A stretch of 23,671 bases of DNA. It comes from Pholiota molesta (lineage: Eukaryota > Basidiomycota > Agaricomycetes > Agaricales > Strophariaceae). The stretch lies in assembly GCA_014925825.1 (NCBI GenBank), contig JACGCK010000444.1:1-23671 (forward strand). The letters run 5' to 3'. A model generated the notes under the pieces. It ran no database searches and was not told the origin of the DNA. It saw nothing but the letters and a program-made list of their open reading frames with translations. The position numbers and the translations under genes are program-made. Shown here in pieces: positions 1 through 9,831 of this stretch; position 1 is the first letter of the stretch, and the number at the start of each line of letters is the position of its first letter.

Positions 1-335
1 TATCGAGTTCGGGGCTATGTCGCCGTGAGTGATTTGTATACAATAAAGTAGTTCAGCACTCACCGATTTTTCGCAGCTGTGCACCATAGCATTATTAATA
101 GGCTTATACTAGTACTAGTACATATGCATATAAACAGTAGTAGATGTCTATGTTAGAACGCACAAATCAAAGAGGCGGCATCACAAGTTATAGCTGCTTT
201 TTCGGTCTTGCAAATGCTATGCCGTAGGCTTTTACTGTATATTGAGGTCTTCTGCTCTGCGTCTCGTTGATACGTGATGCAATTACTAGTTCAAGTTTGC
301 GCTGGCACTCGGCCTACTAGCAATTTGATATCTTG
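1..335. other. Left-edge stretch without a recognised gene
   Basis: No open frame of convincing length or protein-like composition is seen on either strand. A short palindromic run around 109-122 (alternating ctagta units) is the only local structure, and it is too small to interpret. The tandem repeat described next begins at its right edge. Confidence 0.5.
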
Positions 336-1030
336 TCATGCTTACCAGAATTCTTCTATTCTATATATTTGTTCACATTTATTTTATATCCATATAGCGG
401 TTTCAAAATTTGCTGTCCAATTTATTGAATTTTGTAGAGCAATACAATGACTTATACCATATTTTTGGATTGGTTATATGACCTACCATTGCTATACCAG
501 TATTTCGATGCCTTACAATGCTTACCAGAATTCCACCGCCATATATGTCAATCACATTTATCTTGTACCCATATCATGTTCTCACAATCCTTCTGTACCA
601 ATGCAAAGTGGGTAAATTTCTGCTGTCTATTATATTGAATTTTGCTACCCAATGTATAGACCCATACCATATTTTGGACTGATTATATGACCATACCATT
701 GCCATACCAGTATTGTGATGCCTTACAATGCTTACCAGAATTCCACCGCCATATATGTCAATCACATTTATCTTGTACCCATACTATATTCTCACAATTC
801 TTCTGGACCAATACAAAGCAGGTAAATTTCTGCTGTCTATTATATTGAATTTTGTTACCCAATGTATAGACCCATACCATAATTTTGAATCAATTACATG
901 GCCACACCAGTATTTCTACACCTTACAATGTTTACCAGAATTCCACTACCATATATGATAATCACATTTATTTTTAACCTATACCATGTTCTTGCAATCC
1001 TGCTGTACCAATGCAAAGCAGGTAAAATTA
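336..1030. repeat. Tandem repeat, about four degenerate copies, 180-210 bp period
   Basis: The anchor cttaccagaatt recurs at 341, 521 and 731 and, with one change, at 931, giving spacings of 180, 210 and 200 bp. The copies at 511-720 and 721-920 are nearly identical over most of their length. The first copy is shortened and the last is more diverged. Within each unit the word ataccat recurs several times, so a shorter ancestral repeat is possible. The array is AT-rich; open frames crossing it are artefacts of the repeat. The last copy stops abruptly where the caspase-like relic begins. Confidence 0.85.
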
Positions 1031-1035
1031 TTGTG

Positions 1036-2020
1036 ATGGTATATTTGGCTCACAATCGTATACATTGTTCTTGCTGTTTTGTTGATGATGATGATCTTCG
1101 GGAGAATCCAAGATTAGCGCACAATTTGAGTCGCATCTCGCTCGTCAATAGGGCCGAGGAGGCGCAAGTTGAAGTCAGCCTGATCACCAAGGACGAAGTC
1201 AGATTTACAACGCACTTCAAGGTTGCCCCACGAAGTAAAAAAATAAACTGTCGACGATAACCCGAGTCACTGATGGCATTGGGGTGGATCCCATTGTTCT
1301 GGCATGGATTTTTTCCAAGATGGCCCACTTTTACGGGGAACTCGAACACAGCTATGAAGATTCGAGGATTTCATATTACGTTAAGGTGGAATTCCTTGAG
1401 CTCCAAGCGGAGCACATTCTCAATAAAGACACCGACTCGGAAGATTTAATCTTGAAACCGGCCACGCATTTGAACCTTTATACCAATGGCGCGATCGAGC
1501 TGCCTCTTCACGACATGGGAGACGGGGAACTGCCTTATGGGATGAGGCTTATCAACAGGTCGCAGTTAAGCCTCTATGCGTACGTGTTTCATTTCAGCAG
1601 TCATGGTCTGAAGATATGTGAGTAATTCCAATGTTCTTCGTGAACTTGCGTTCGTATTTATTCGTTTCATCGTATTGTTTAGCTCCATGGGTTGTACCAC
1701 CTCATGGCTCCACCAACCATGGTCTCAATCCTCCTCTCAAATCAGGAGGCAGCCTTGAAATCGGCTTTGGCACCAGCGCAGCAGGATATCCTCCCCGAAC
1801 CTTTCCGATCAAGAGTAATTCAGATATCGATGTCGGATTTCTCAAGATCTACTTATCCACCGAATCTGTTGATCTTTCATATCTGCCACAAGATTCACCT
1901 TTTAGTTCGACCCGCAGCATGGCGTCGTATGTACATAAATCAGGACCTCATTGGAATGGCATTGTCATTCCAATGATTGTTCGTCGACGTCAAACGGCTA
2001 TCATGGGCAGGCGCAACTGA
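1036..2020 (+). pseudogene. Truncated C-terminal region of a fungal caspase-like (peptidase C14) protein
   Basis: The translated pieces resemble the region downstream of the caspase fold in Agaricomycete C14 proteins. Supporting blocks are MAHFYGELEHSYED (from 1320), YGMRLINRSQLSLYAYVF (about 1537-1590), and VGFLKIYLSTESVDLSYLPQ followed by DSPF (about 1827-1905). A clean intron (gtgagt at 1618, ttag ending at 1682, 65 nt, phase 1) joins the last two parts; the stop is at 2018-2020. Upstream, a piece reading DDLRENPRLAHNLSR and EAQVEVSL lies in another frame. The frame changes by one base near the A7 run at about 1237-1243, as if one base were lost, though an unseen intron is possible. The catalytic caspase fold (His and Cys motifs) is absent: repeats occupy the expected upstream position. 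I read it as a gene relic. Family assignment is from remembered patterns. Confidence 0.62.
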
Positions 2021-3505
2021 ATATTCTGGACATGGTCTCTTGGATTGTAATAAACGAGTCGCTAACTTCGCACATATAATAATATACCGATGTTTTAGTC
2101 ATGTATTTGTATTGCTCACTGTGTCAATTGAGATTAAATAGGTTTATATTTTAAGACGATTCTAGGGGGTGAAGATCGCCACCATAATTTTGGTACTTAT
2201 TTATACCAATCAGCACAGCAAAGAGTCGTATGTCCCCATTGAAGACGCTGTAAGAACAATGTTTTTATTAGCTGGCTTGAGAAAGGAGTGGCAGAAATGC
2301 AGCGTACCTAGCCATCGTGCTTGAGACAGAGCTGCGCCGTGTGTCAGATCCTGGAGAAGATGTGAGCGACAAGTTAAGTAGACAGATTTTGGTATCCGTA
2401 GCTTACTGAGGTAGGTCACCGAAACATTGTGCTTATTATGCCAATGACAGATGTAAGCATGTCGTTAAGGGTCTTGACGTTAGCAGCGAATATGGGCGCC
2501 TACCTGCAATAGATTAATCAACGTTAGCGTCAACGCATCCTTGATATAGACCATAAGTTTCAAGGAGTGTTGTGAATAAAGCTATATTAAAGTTTTAGCA
2601 CAGGCCATGTAGAGACAAAGGACACGAGTAACTTTGTTATCGTTCATCCAAGTGGTCCAGGCTTCTGGAGTGTCGTATGGCCGGCAGACTACACTGAAAG
2701 AGTATGCGCGAGCGGTGTGACTCCGGAGAGTTATCTACAACAAGGTCCCGTAGTTCTGACAGAATTCCCAGTGTGAGATAACCTTTGCCCTCACATGATC
2801 TTTTTAGCGCCTTTACTATAGAGAGTGCATGAGAAGGGACTAATGTTAGCAGTGATCATCATGAAAGGATAGATTTCTCGATATTGAATGAACGGACCTA
2901 TCCTTGAAACATCGGTTGAGCACATGTAATTAAACTATTGCTGGTTGAGAAGGGGTAAGGCCTGTGCCACAGAGGTTGAAATAAGCGCTCATTAACACAT
3001 ACATGGCGTCATTGCATGTTAGCCATGCGGTGAACGGGTAAGACTTTTTTACATCCCGTAATCGAAGCGTCTAAGGGTGTATTTGAATGTCATAATTGCT
3101 TGGCTTGGAACCTGCAATTTTTTTTTATCATGTCTAGATATGCCATTCATAGATACATTGGCTTGAACGTGCGCGTGGGTGAGGCTGGGTGAGGCGTTGA
3201 GACTTGAGAGATATTGATAGTCAGTGCTATAAATAGATGGTGTGCATCTCTACACGTTGACGGTTGAGCCTTGTACCGTCATTTCGGCTTTGATATCTCC
3301 TTAATATACATACGATAAGTAGACCGTAAAGATTGCACGTTCCATGCTTGCATTCAAAGCTTACATGGACCAGGGTAGGGGCATGGTAAGATAAATAAGG
3401 GACTCTCGAAACATAAATATAGTAAGGTAACGAATCCCAAACATATAGCCATCAACAGCAGTAATGATCTGCATGCATCTATTGGATAAACATAAAGAAT
3501 GGCGC
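2021..3505. other. Gene-poor intergenic stretch (about 1.5 kb)
   Basis: No frame on either strand looks like protein, and no tRNA-like or rRNA-like structure is apparent. Composition is moderately AT-rich. The only possible signal is an isolated TATA-type element at 3228-3235, listed separately. The right edge meets the stop codon of the first rhodopsin-domain copy. Confidence 0.5.
3228..3235 (+). promoter_or_regulatory. Isolated TATA-box-like element
   Basis: A perfect TATAAATA sits in otherwise featureless sequence. No open reading frame of note follows on the + strand before the inverted rhodopsin copies. It could be a chance match, a relic promoter, or a promoter of a non-coding transcript. 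Confidence 0.2.
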
Positions 3506-4277
3506 TCAGGACTCACTAGCTGCTGGCTCTGAAGCGCTAGATATGAAGCTCGAAGAGATCAAATACGAGCGCGGCCCCTGACTGCTTTCAGTGTCGACAG
3601 TGATGTACGCACCCATAATCTCCGTTAACACAAGTGTGGTAATTATGTTGCTGAGTGTCGTTTGGTTGAGATGTGACGCCCGCGACAAGCCATGAGCTTG
3701 CGAGGTATAAGGCGACTCTGTTCGCTGTAAGCTGCCGGGTGCCTGTTCCCTGTCCAAAGCACGTCGTCTTCGTATATTATTAAAGTAAGTGACGAGGATT
3801 AGCAAATTATATGCCGCTACACATACAACCACCTAAATCAAGTAGCCAAAAAAGTGAGTATTCAATGATATCACAGGTTTGCAGATGACAGTCGGGAAAG
3901 GGATAGTGAAAACGAGGGAAAGGATATAAACTCGTACCTCTATATAGCTTACTTTGCCTCGCGCAACGCTACGCGCTGGCTCCCAGCTGTAAGGTGCGAG
4001 TTGGAGCACAGCGGAGGTAATGATACGAAGGGTATCAAGCTCGCTGCGAAGCCGCCCAATATAAACCTACGCTGGCATGTCGGTAGGCCCCCGCGCCAGG
4101 GTTTGTAGAGCGGTATCCCCACGAGAACTAAATCTGGAACGATATTTTGTGTAGCAAGGTGGTAAATACTAGAAACGGCAAATGAACTTGGAAGTTTGGC
4201 TTGGATGGAAGGAAGATTGCGAACGCGAACCACGTACTGTCTATCGCTAGGCCACCAGCAAAGCTCAGAGCTCGCAT
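3506..4277 (-). pseudogene. Rhodopsin-domain (Fung_rhodopsin-type) membrane protein, copy 1, internally deleted and frameshifted
   Basis: The start codon at 4277 opens a 40-nt first exon (MRALSFAGGLAID) parallel to copy 2, followed by a 69-nt intron (4237-4169, gtacgt to ctag). The next exon starts TTLLH and then jumps within a few bases to the block LVLVGIPLYKPW, which in copy 2 is encoded about 650 bp further on, so helices 1 to 4 are missing. The reading frame does not survive the join. A second lesion, a net 4-nt loss relative to copy 2, lies after GGFAAS near 4020-4045. The last exon (3832-3506) is preserved after a 105-nt intron (3937-3833): it carries helix 7, the RRRR motif and a Ser/Thr-rich tail closely matching copy 2. 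It is a decayed paralogue and unlikely to encode a membrane receptor. Confidence 0.78.
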
Positions 4278-4299
4278 GATCGTCTTTGTCGCGCCAGGA

Positions 4300-4990
4300 T
4301 GCTAACAGGTGATTTTATCTCCCAGAGGTCGCGGTACAGCTAAAAATTAGATCAAACAGTGAGTCGTCCTCAACATTCTTGGTAGGTGGTGGAAACGGTT
4401 CTGAAGCAAACGAATGTAGACTAAGTGCCAATTTAGCAAAAAGCATCGTATTGTAGTTATCCAAATCGCTTCCGACATAGGCGCCCCCATATATTGAAGA
4501 ATTGAAGTTGCAAGGAGTGATATCTAAGAGATTAAGAGATAGCAAGTGGGTAAAACGCATCATCAAAGCCCCTGATTTCTTGAAGACGACAGTAAGTAAT
4601 TGAATAATAATTAAGATAAAATATGATGGCAACGTACTGAACGGGTCCAATGGTAATCGGCGCGGTTGATGCACGCCGCAAAACATACGAGCCCGAGCTG
4701 CCCGACGGCCGTCCACGCTGGATTTACATATGACTGGCGAACAACGTGGGGGAGAAGTCCTGGCAACAAATTAAATGACCGATGCATTTTGACACACCCC
4801 AAGCGCCAGAATGTGTGACGAACCGATTGCGAACCGACGGAAAGTATATTGGTGCTGATTCTTTAATCGACTTTAGCGCGAACACCAAGCTAAATACCCA
4901 GGCCGTATATTTCCACTGTGCAATTGCTTTCCGATTTCATAAAAGTTTGCGTTTATAAAGTCCTGAAGTAGCAGCAAGAGGTAAGGATTT
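4300..4990 (-). repeat. Upstream flank of copy 1, related to the flanks of copies 2 and 3
   Basis: This stretch lies 5' of the copy 1 start and matches the flank of copy 3. For example ggccgtatatttcca occurs at 4901 and at 8179, each followed by about 50 closely related bases ending in cctga. The segment around 4625-4725 matches about 6735-6850 upstream of copy 2. The duplication unit therefore included gene plus promoter. On the minus strand a TATA-like ttataaa occurs near 4951-4958. Translated frames here show no conserved protein pattern, so I treat it as 5' flank or UTR. Confidence 0.6.
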
Positions 4991-5028
4991 GGTGCAAACT
5001 TGGAATACGATGGTGTAGATCCACGCCC

Positions 5029-6432
5029 TCAGGATTCCCTAGTTTCCGCCTCCGTAGTGTCAGAGATAAAACTCGAAGAGGTCAAATACGAGTGCAGCCC
5101 CTGGCCGCTCTCAGTGTCAACAGTGACGTATGCACCCGTAATCTCCGTCAATACCAGCGTGGTGAGCACATCGCTCGGCGGCACTTGGTTGGAGTGTGGT
5201 GCCGGGGGCGAGTCACGGATCTGCGAAGTATCGCACGATTCTGTTGGGTGCAAGCTGCTGGGCGCCTGTTCCCTGGCCAGAGCGCGTCGTCTCCGCACGT
5301 TATCGAAGAAGGTGATGACAACTAGCAAGTTGCATGCTGCTAGACATATTGCGGCCTAGATAAGGAAAAACAAGAAAATAAGCATTCAATGACCTCGAAG
5401 GTGGGCAATTGGAAGTTATGAGATTGAAAGCGAAGGAAGGGAAAACTCGTACCAGCATATAGTTTACTTTGAGTCGCCCATCAGTACGCCCTGGCTCCCA
5501 GCTAGAAGGCGCGAGTTGGAACACAGTGGAGACGACGATGCCAAGGGCAGGTACCAAGCCGGCTGCGAAGCCGCCAAGTATAAGTCTGCGCTGGCGCGTT
5601 GGTAGGCGCACGCGCCAAAGTTTGTACAACGGTACCCCCACGAGGACGACATCCGCGATGATATTGACTGCAAAATCGGAGGACCGGGATACGTTGAGTC
5701 AAAGCAGAAGGGGAGCATGATCTGCGACAAGGTACGCACTGAATAAATAAGAATGGACAAAAGTGGAGACCCATTGGCATTGATTGCGCTCCGGGGTGGA
5801 GGGTGTAATAGGGGATCCGATGCAAGCAGTTGTGATCTGAAGCGCGGCGAACATGAGGCCAAAGAGTATAGCCAGCCCGATGGTGAATCTACGCATGGGT
5901 TCTTTTGCAGGAAAGACACGAGCAATGGCGATTGCGATACTCATGCGGCATAGGCTTGATAGAAAGATAAGGTGAGCAAAAACGTCAGAGAGGATGAAGC
6001 TTATAGATTGACTCATGCTTACCATACCACGGCGAAAAAAAGCTCCAGGTTAACCCAAGACTTGTTGCGGCTGGAAAGTTTTAGATCTCCAGTATCTTCA
6101 TCTTCCAAGATCAGAATCAGAAGGAGAGATATAAATGATGAGCAAGATGAGACGCACTACTGGTCGTACTGAAGAACGGCCACAATAGGGCGAAATAGGC
6201 AACGTCAACGAGGACCGCGAGAGCGGCAATCAAGTCATCCCACCCCAGTCGGGAGGTGTTTAGTCGATAGTAAAGCCGTAGCAAAGTAAGCCCAATGGCA
6301 AGGATATGTAGCAAGGTGGTAATTACTAGGAACGACAGAAATAAGATCAAGATTATGATTGGGACGGAGAACCGTGAACGCGAACCACGTACTATCCACT
6401 GCTAGGCCACCACCGAAGGCAAGGGCTTGCAT
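5029..6432 (-). CDS. Fungal rhodopsin-domain (seven-helix) membrane protein, copy 2, intact
   Basis: I rebuilt six exons: 6432-6393, 6325-6170, 6101-6023, 5954-5740, 5667-5453 and 5355-5029. Introns are 67, 68, 68, 72 and 97 nt, all GT-AG, and all phases match, giving 343 aa. Helix 1 is about residues 14-34, followed by the family hallmark WDD at 42-44 and helix 2 to about 62. Helix 3 contains CLCRMSIAIAIARVFP (92-107), helix 4 is about 115-135, helix 5 about 165-183 before PLYKLWRVRLP, and helix 6 about 196-216. Helix 7 (about 236-256) is followed by RRRR and a roughly 85-residue Ser/Thr-rich cytosolic tail. This is the architecture of Fung_rhodopsin/PTH11-like proteins, which are plasma-membrane proteins of mostly unknown ligand. 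It is the only intact copy of the three tandem ones. The start agrees across all three copies. No expression evidence is available. Confidence 0.8.
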
Positions 6433-7194
6433 TGCCGTTCAAATCTTTTTTTGCGGCAGAATGCCGTCCAATGGTTTTATATCTCCCAGATGACTTGGTA
6501 CAATTTGAGAAAGTGAATCGAGCAGTGGATCGTTGTCTTCAACAACGTTGGCAATGGGAACGATTTTGAATTAAGAAGAATGAAGGTGTATGGAGTAAAA
6601 AGAGACAGCAACTAGCCTGGCAGAAGAGTTAGAAGACCAATATTGAGCAAAATTTAGGGTCCTGCTCACCCATGGGTTCTCGAGGCTGACAGCGCATAGC
6701 TGGATAATGACTGAGTTGAAATCAGAAACATGGTGGCAACCAAGTGGCAACGCACTAAATGGGTGCAATGCTGACCTTGTGGACCGTGGTGGCCAGCGCA
6801 CGCCACAGCTAATGTATGCCCCACCCGGGCCGCTCCCGACGTCCAGCTCCGCAGCCTCCGCCAAGCCGCCGCTTTGAAAATGTAAATATCTATCAAATGC
6901 CCTGCTACATTTTCCTTTCCTTCATAGTCTAGATTTTTATCGACACAATAAGGTGTCGAGACTCGATCGCGAATTCCTATGGTCATGAGCACATCAGTAA
7001 TCTTTGACAGCGTGAGCGCTGGTTCGCTGCCGCAAGCTACTGCGATCTAGTACTCCAAAACCTTGCGACGTTCTCCTTAGGCAGTAAGCCCAATTCAGAA
7101 TGCTTCCTCTCGAGTCCCTTGCAGCTTCACGTATACACTATGAATCCCAAAGCGGTATATTTTTGCTGGGTTGCACTGCCCAGTGAGATACTCG
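6433..7194. other. Spacer between copies 2 and 3 with duplicated 5' flank
   Basis: The part at about 6470-6860 is related to the 5' flanks of copies 1 and 3: an element beginning tctcccaga recurs at each, and GC-rich blocks at about 6780-6850 match about 4670-4725 and about 7915-7985. From about 6870 to 7190 I find no match to the other units and no gene. This segment replaces the sequence where the 3' half of copy 3 should be. Confidence 0.5.
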
Positions 7195-7672
7195 GCACAG
7201 GCTTGATGAAAAGATGAGGCGAGCAAAAAAATCCAGAAAGCATGAAGCTTGAAAGACGACTCGTGCTTACCATACCATAGCAATAAAACATACTCCAGGA
7301 TAATCCAATACTTATTGAAGTTAGAAAGCTGAAGATGTCCAGTTTCTAATGCATCCAGATCGAACGGTGATAGATATATGATGAGAAAGAAGTGACGCAC
7401 TACTGATAGTAGTACTAAAGAACAGCCACAGCAGTGCGTAAAAGGCAGTGTAAACGAGGACTGCGAGTACAGCAGTCAAGTCGTCCCACCCCCGTCGCCC
7501 TGTGCTTCTTCGGTAGTGAAGCTGTAGGAAGATAAGGCCGATGGCAAGGATATGCAACAAGGTTATGATTACTGGGGGCAACACAAATGAGGTTATGACT
7601 GGGATGAAAGATCGCGAACGCGAAACACGCACTGTCCAACGCTAAGCCTCCACCAAAGCTGAGGGCTCACAT
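7195..7672 (-). pseudogene. Rhodopsin-domain membrane protein, copy 3, 3'-truncated with a stop at codon 2
   Basis: The exon layout matches copy 2: exon 1 7672-7633, a 61-nt intron, exon 2 7571-7416 (same 156-nt length, with WDD and helices 1 and 2), a 70-nt intron, exon 3 7345-7276, a 69-nt intron, then exon 4 from 7206. The ATG is followed at once by TGA where copy 1 has CGA and copy 2 has CAA. In exon 4 the homology ends after LCRV; the sequence becomes unrelated and hits a stop within about 20 codons. Helices 4 to 7 and the tail are missing. The intact splice sites and helix 1-2 region suggest fairly recent decay. Confidence 0.78.
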
Positions 7673-7689
7673 GCTCGTCTTTCGTGCCA

Positions 7690-8296
7690 GAATGATGACA
7701 AGGAATTCTATAACTCCCAGATAATTCGATACTTCGAAAAGGAAAATAGAGCAGTGGATGATCCTCAACGACCTCGGTGGTGGAAGCGGTTTTGAAGCAA
7801 GACAAATGCAATTTGAATAGTGCATTGTATTTTGACGTCATTCACATCGTGTCGGGCATGGCGCGCCCTTATTAAAGTTGCAAGGCATAATGAGGGACCG
7901 TACTTGGGGGACGGGCGACCAGCGCTGCTGAATGCATACCACAGAGCATAGCCCACCCTCCCCTGAATGCCGCCGTCCTGTCTGGCTTAACATAAAATAG
8001 GTCAACCTGGTGAACAACCTGAGAGTGAAGTGTTTTGACAATACTCTCTCATGGCAAATGGATTTTGACGCACCCCAGAATGCGTCAGGAAGCGACAGAG
8101 AGAACTCACAGAAGGTTGGCTTTCTATTGGCTCTCAAGGCAATTGAGTCGAACGCGAACACCACGCGCCAAATAACAAGGCCGTATATTTCCAGTGTTCA
8201 ATTACTTTCAGATTTCATAAAAATTGGAGTTTACAAAACCTGACGCGATGAAGAATCTTGAAGAATCCGGTGCGAACTCAGAACTGGGTGCGAACT
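7690..8296 (-). repeat. Upstream flank of copy 3, related to the flank of copy 1
   Basis: Segments at about 8060-8095 and 8150-8250 match about 4780-4820 and 4870-4970 in order and orientation. The flank ends in the word ggtgcgaact, present twice (about 8270 and 8287). The equivalent in unit 1 reads ggtgcaaacttgg near 4991. The duplicated segment thus reaches to within about 90 bp of the SFT2 start codon, so the array abuts or overlaps the SFT2 promoter. Confidence 0.6.
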
Positions 8297-8382
8297 TGGA
8301 AGATCATAAGAGACCGCACCGCGCGGCCGCGCCGGCGTAAAAGCGGACAATTTGTGCGTGTTTACAGCAGCCCCTTAGATTC

Positions 8383-9369
8383 ATGCCTCCACCGTCATCC
8401 GAACAGAATTTCCGCACCAACCTCTCCCAGTTCCGCTGGGCGCGCGGTGCGACGGACGACTCGCAGCCCGTCAATACAGGCCAGGCCAACAACCCGTTTT
8501 CACGGTTCTACAATGCGGTCGCGGGCGACTATATCCCGCTGCGCACCAGCGAGCAGACGAGCGAGGAGCAGGCATGGTTCGCGCTTTCGCGCTGGGAACG
8601 GTGCGTGTATCGATGTGGAACGTTGAGTGGGAGAGGGAGGGTAGCTGATTCTGGATGATGTAGATTGCTTGGGTTTGGAGGATGTCTGATAGGCGCTGCG
8701 GTGTGTTTCTTCGTGTCGTTTCTGACGCTACCAATGATTGCTCTACGGTGCGCATTCTGTCCTTCTATCAAGTCAATTTTAAGATCCATTCTAATCCTTA
8801 CATTGCAGGCCAGCCAAATTTGCACTCTCATTCAGGTACATTCGCTCTCTGCACACTGGCGCGCCTAATCTAACGTATACACTGCACCACCATCGTCATT
8901 GTCATACAGCCTCGGAAGTCTACTAGTGATGTTCGGGTGCGTCTTCTCCATGCTGTCCCTCATTAACCATAACTCATCGACGCACCATCTCCTCACATAC
9001 ACAGATTCTCTGTCCTGATAGGCCCAATAAACCACCTCAAGCACCTCGTCTCAAAAGAGCGGCTCCCGTTTTCCGCAGTCTACTTCGGCAGCCTAGGACT
9101 CACGCTTTACTTCGCGCTCGGACCGCACTCACAGCTTGGCTCTCTCGTGGCAGGCGCTGTCCAGGTACGTTCGTTCATTATTTGATTCCGGCGCAGCAGG
9201 CATGGATTGGGATTCTGGACGATCATGTGAATATTGAAACGTCGGTTTTTGGGTATAGGTCGTCGCTCTTGTCGCCTACGTCCTGGCTTATTTCCCCGGC
9301 GGCACGCAGACGCTGCGGATGGGGGGCTCGTTGGCGCTGCGCGGCGCAGGAAGTCTTTTGCCGCGGTAG
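8383..9369 (+). CDS. SFT2: Sft2-like vesicle transport protein (Got1/Sft2 family)
   Basis: Six exons fit with matching phases: 8383-8600, 8664-8747, 8809-8835, 8910-8936, 9005-9164 and 9259-9369. Introns are 63, 61, 74, 68 and 94 nt; the product is 208 aa, normal for the family. The N-terminal cytosolic part has FRWARG and NPFSRFYNAVAGDYIPLR, hallmarks of Sft2. Four hydrophobic segments follow: LLGFGGCLIGAAVCFFVSF, the segment after PAKFALSFSLGS, the one around YFGSLGLTLYFALG, and VVALVAYVLAYFPGGTQ. The ending GAGSLLPR is also typical. In yeast Sft2 is a tetraspan protein of the late Golgi that assists fusion of endosome-derived vesicles with the Golgi. Exons 3 and 4 are only 27 nt each, yet the protein is continuous across them. 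It converges with NUP192. Confidence 0.95.
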
Positions 9370-9831
9370 TATTCACCATCGGGGGCAGGGTATGGATCTC
9401 AGGGGAGAGCGCGAGGATGGGGTAGGCTAGCTACGTCATGGTTATGGGAGGTTGTTTTTTGGAGTTTTCGCTGTGCACATAATTTATTTTGTAACGATAC
9501 CCACTCATCAAATGGCAAGAGTATCTAACCCTTGGATCAGGAGAATTTACAACAATGGCAGGATATGAATATTCGTGGGACGTCGTCGTCGTTGATGAAA
9601 TTATCGTCAAGAGGCAAGAGGCAACATAACAAACAACCATAGTCTCGCAAAACTACTGTAGATAATGAGAAAAAGAGTCATAACATAACATATCGACTAC
9701 GATGGAAATGAACTACAACACAAATCTTTTCATGCCTCAAGGATACCCTTCTACTGAATCATTATACCGATTGGCATGTGGGAACTGGGGCATTTTATTT
9801 TACAAAAATCCGGCCAAGGGGTAGATCGGGC
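9370..9831. other. Convergent 3' intergenic region between SFT2 and NUP192
   Basis: This 462-bp stretch lies between two stop codons. It has no protein-like frame and must hold both 3' UTRs. It is AT-rich apart from a short cgtcgtcgtcgt-type microsatellite near 9581-9592. No definite polyadenylation signal is called. Confidence 0.5.

Noticed and set aside
336..1030. CRISPR-like or transposon terminal repeat interpretation of the tandem array
   Set aside because: Units are about 200 bp and adjoin without unique spacers, there is no protein signature of a mobile element, and the context is eukaryotic.
3949..4233. Reading the 94-codon frame starting with GTG at 4233 as a gene of its own
   Set aside because: Its first part runs through a well-defined intron (donor gtacgt at 4237). 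The true start shared with copies 2 and 3 is the ATG at 4277.
5000..5359. 119-codon + strand frame over the last exon of copy 2
   Set aside because: It is antisense to a splice-supported exon shared with copy 1 and has no motif.
7321..7632. Start at GTG 7632 for copy 3, which would avoid the codon 2 stop
   Set aside because: Position 7632 is the first base of intron 1 (gtgcgt), and no ATG precedes helix 1 in that frame.
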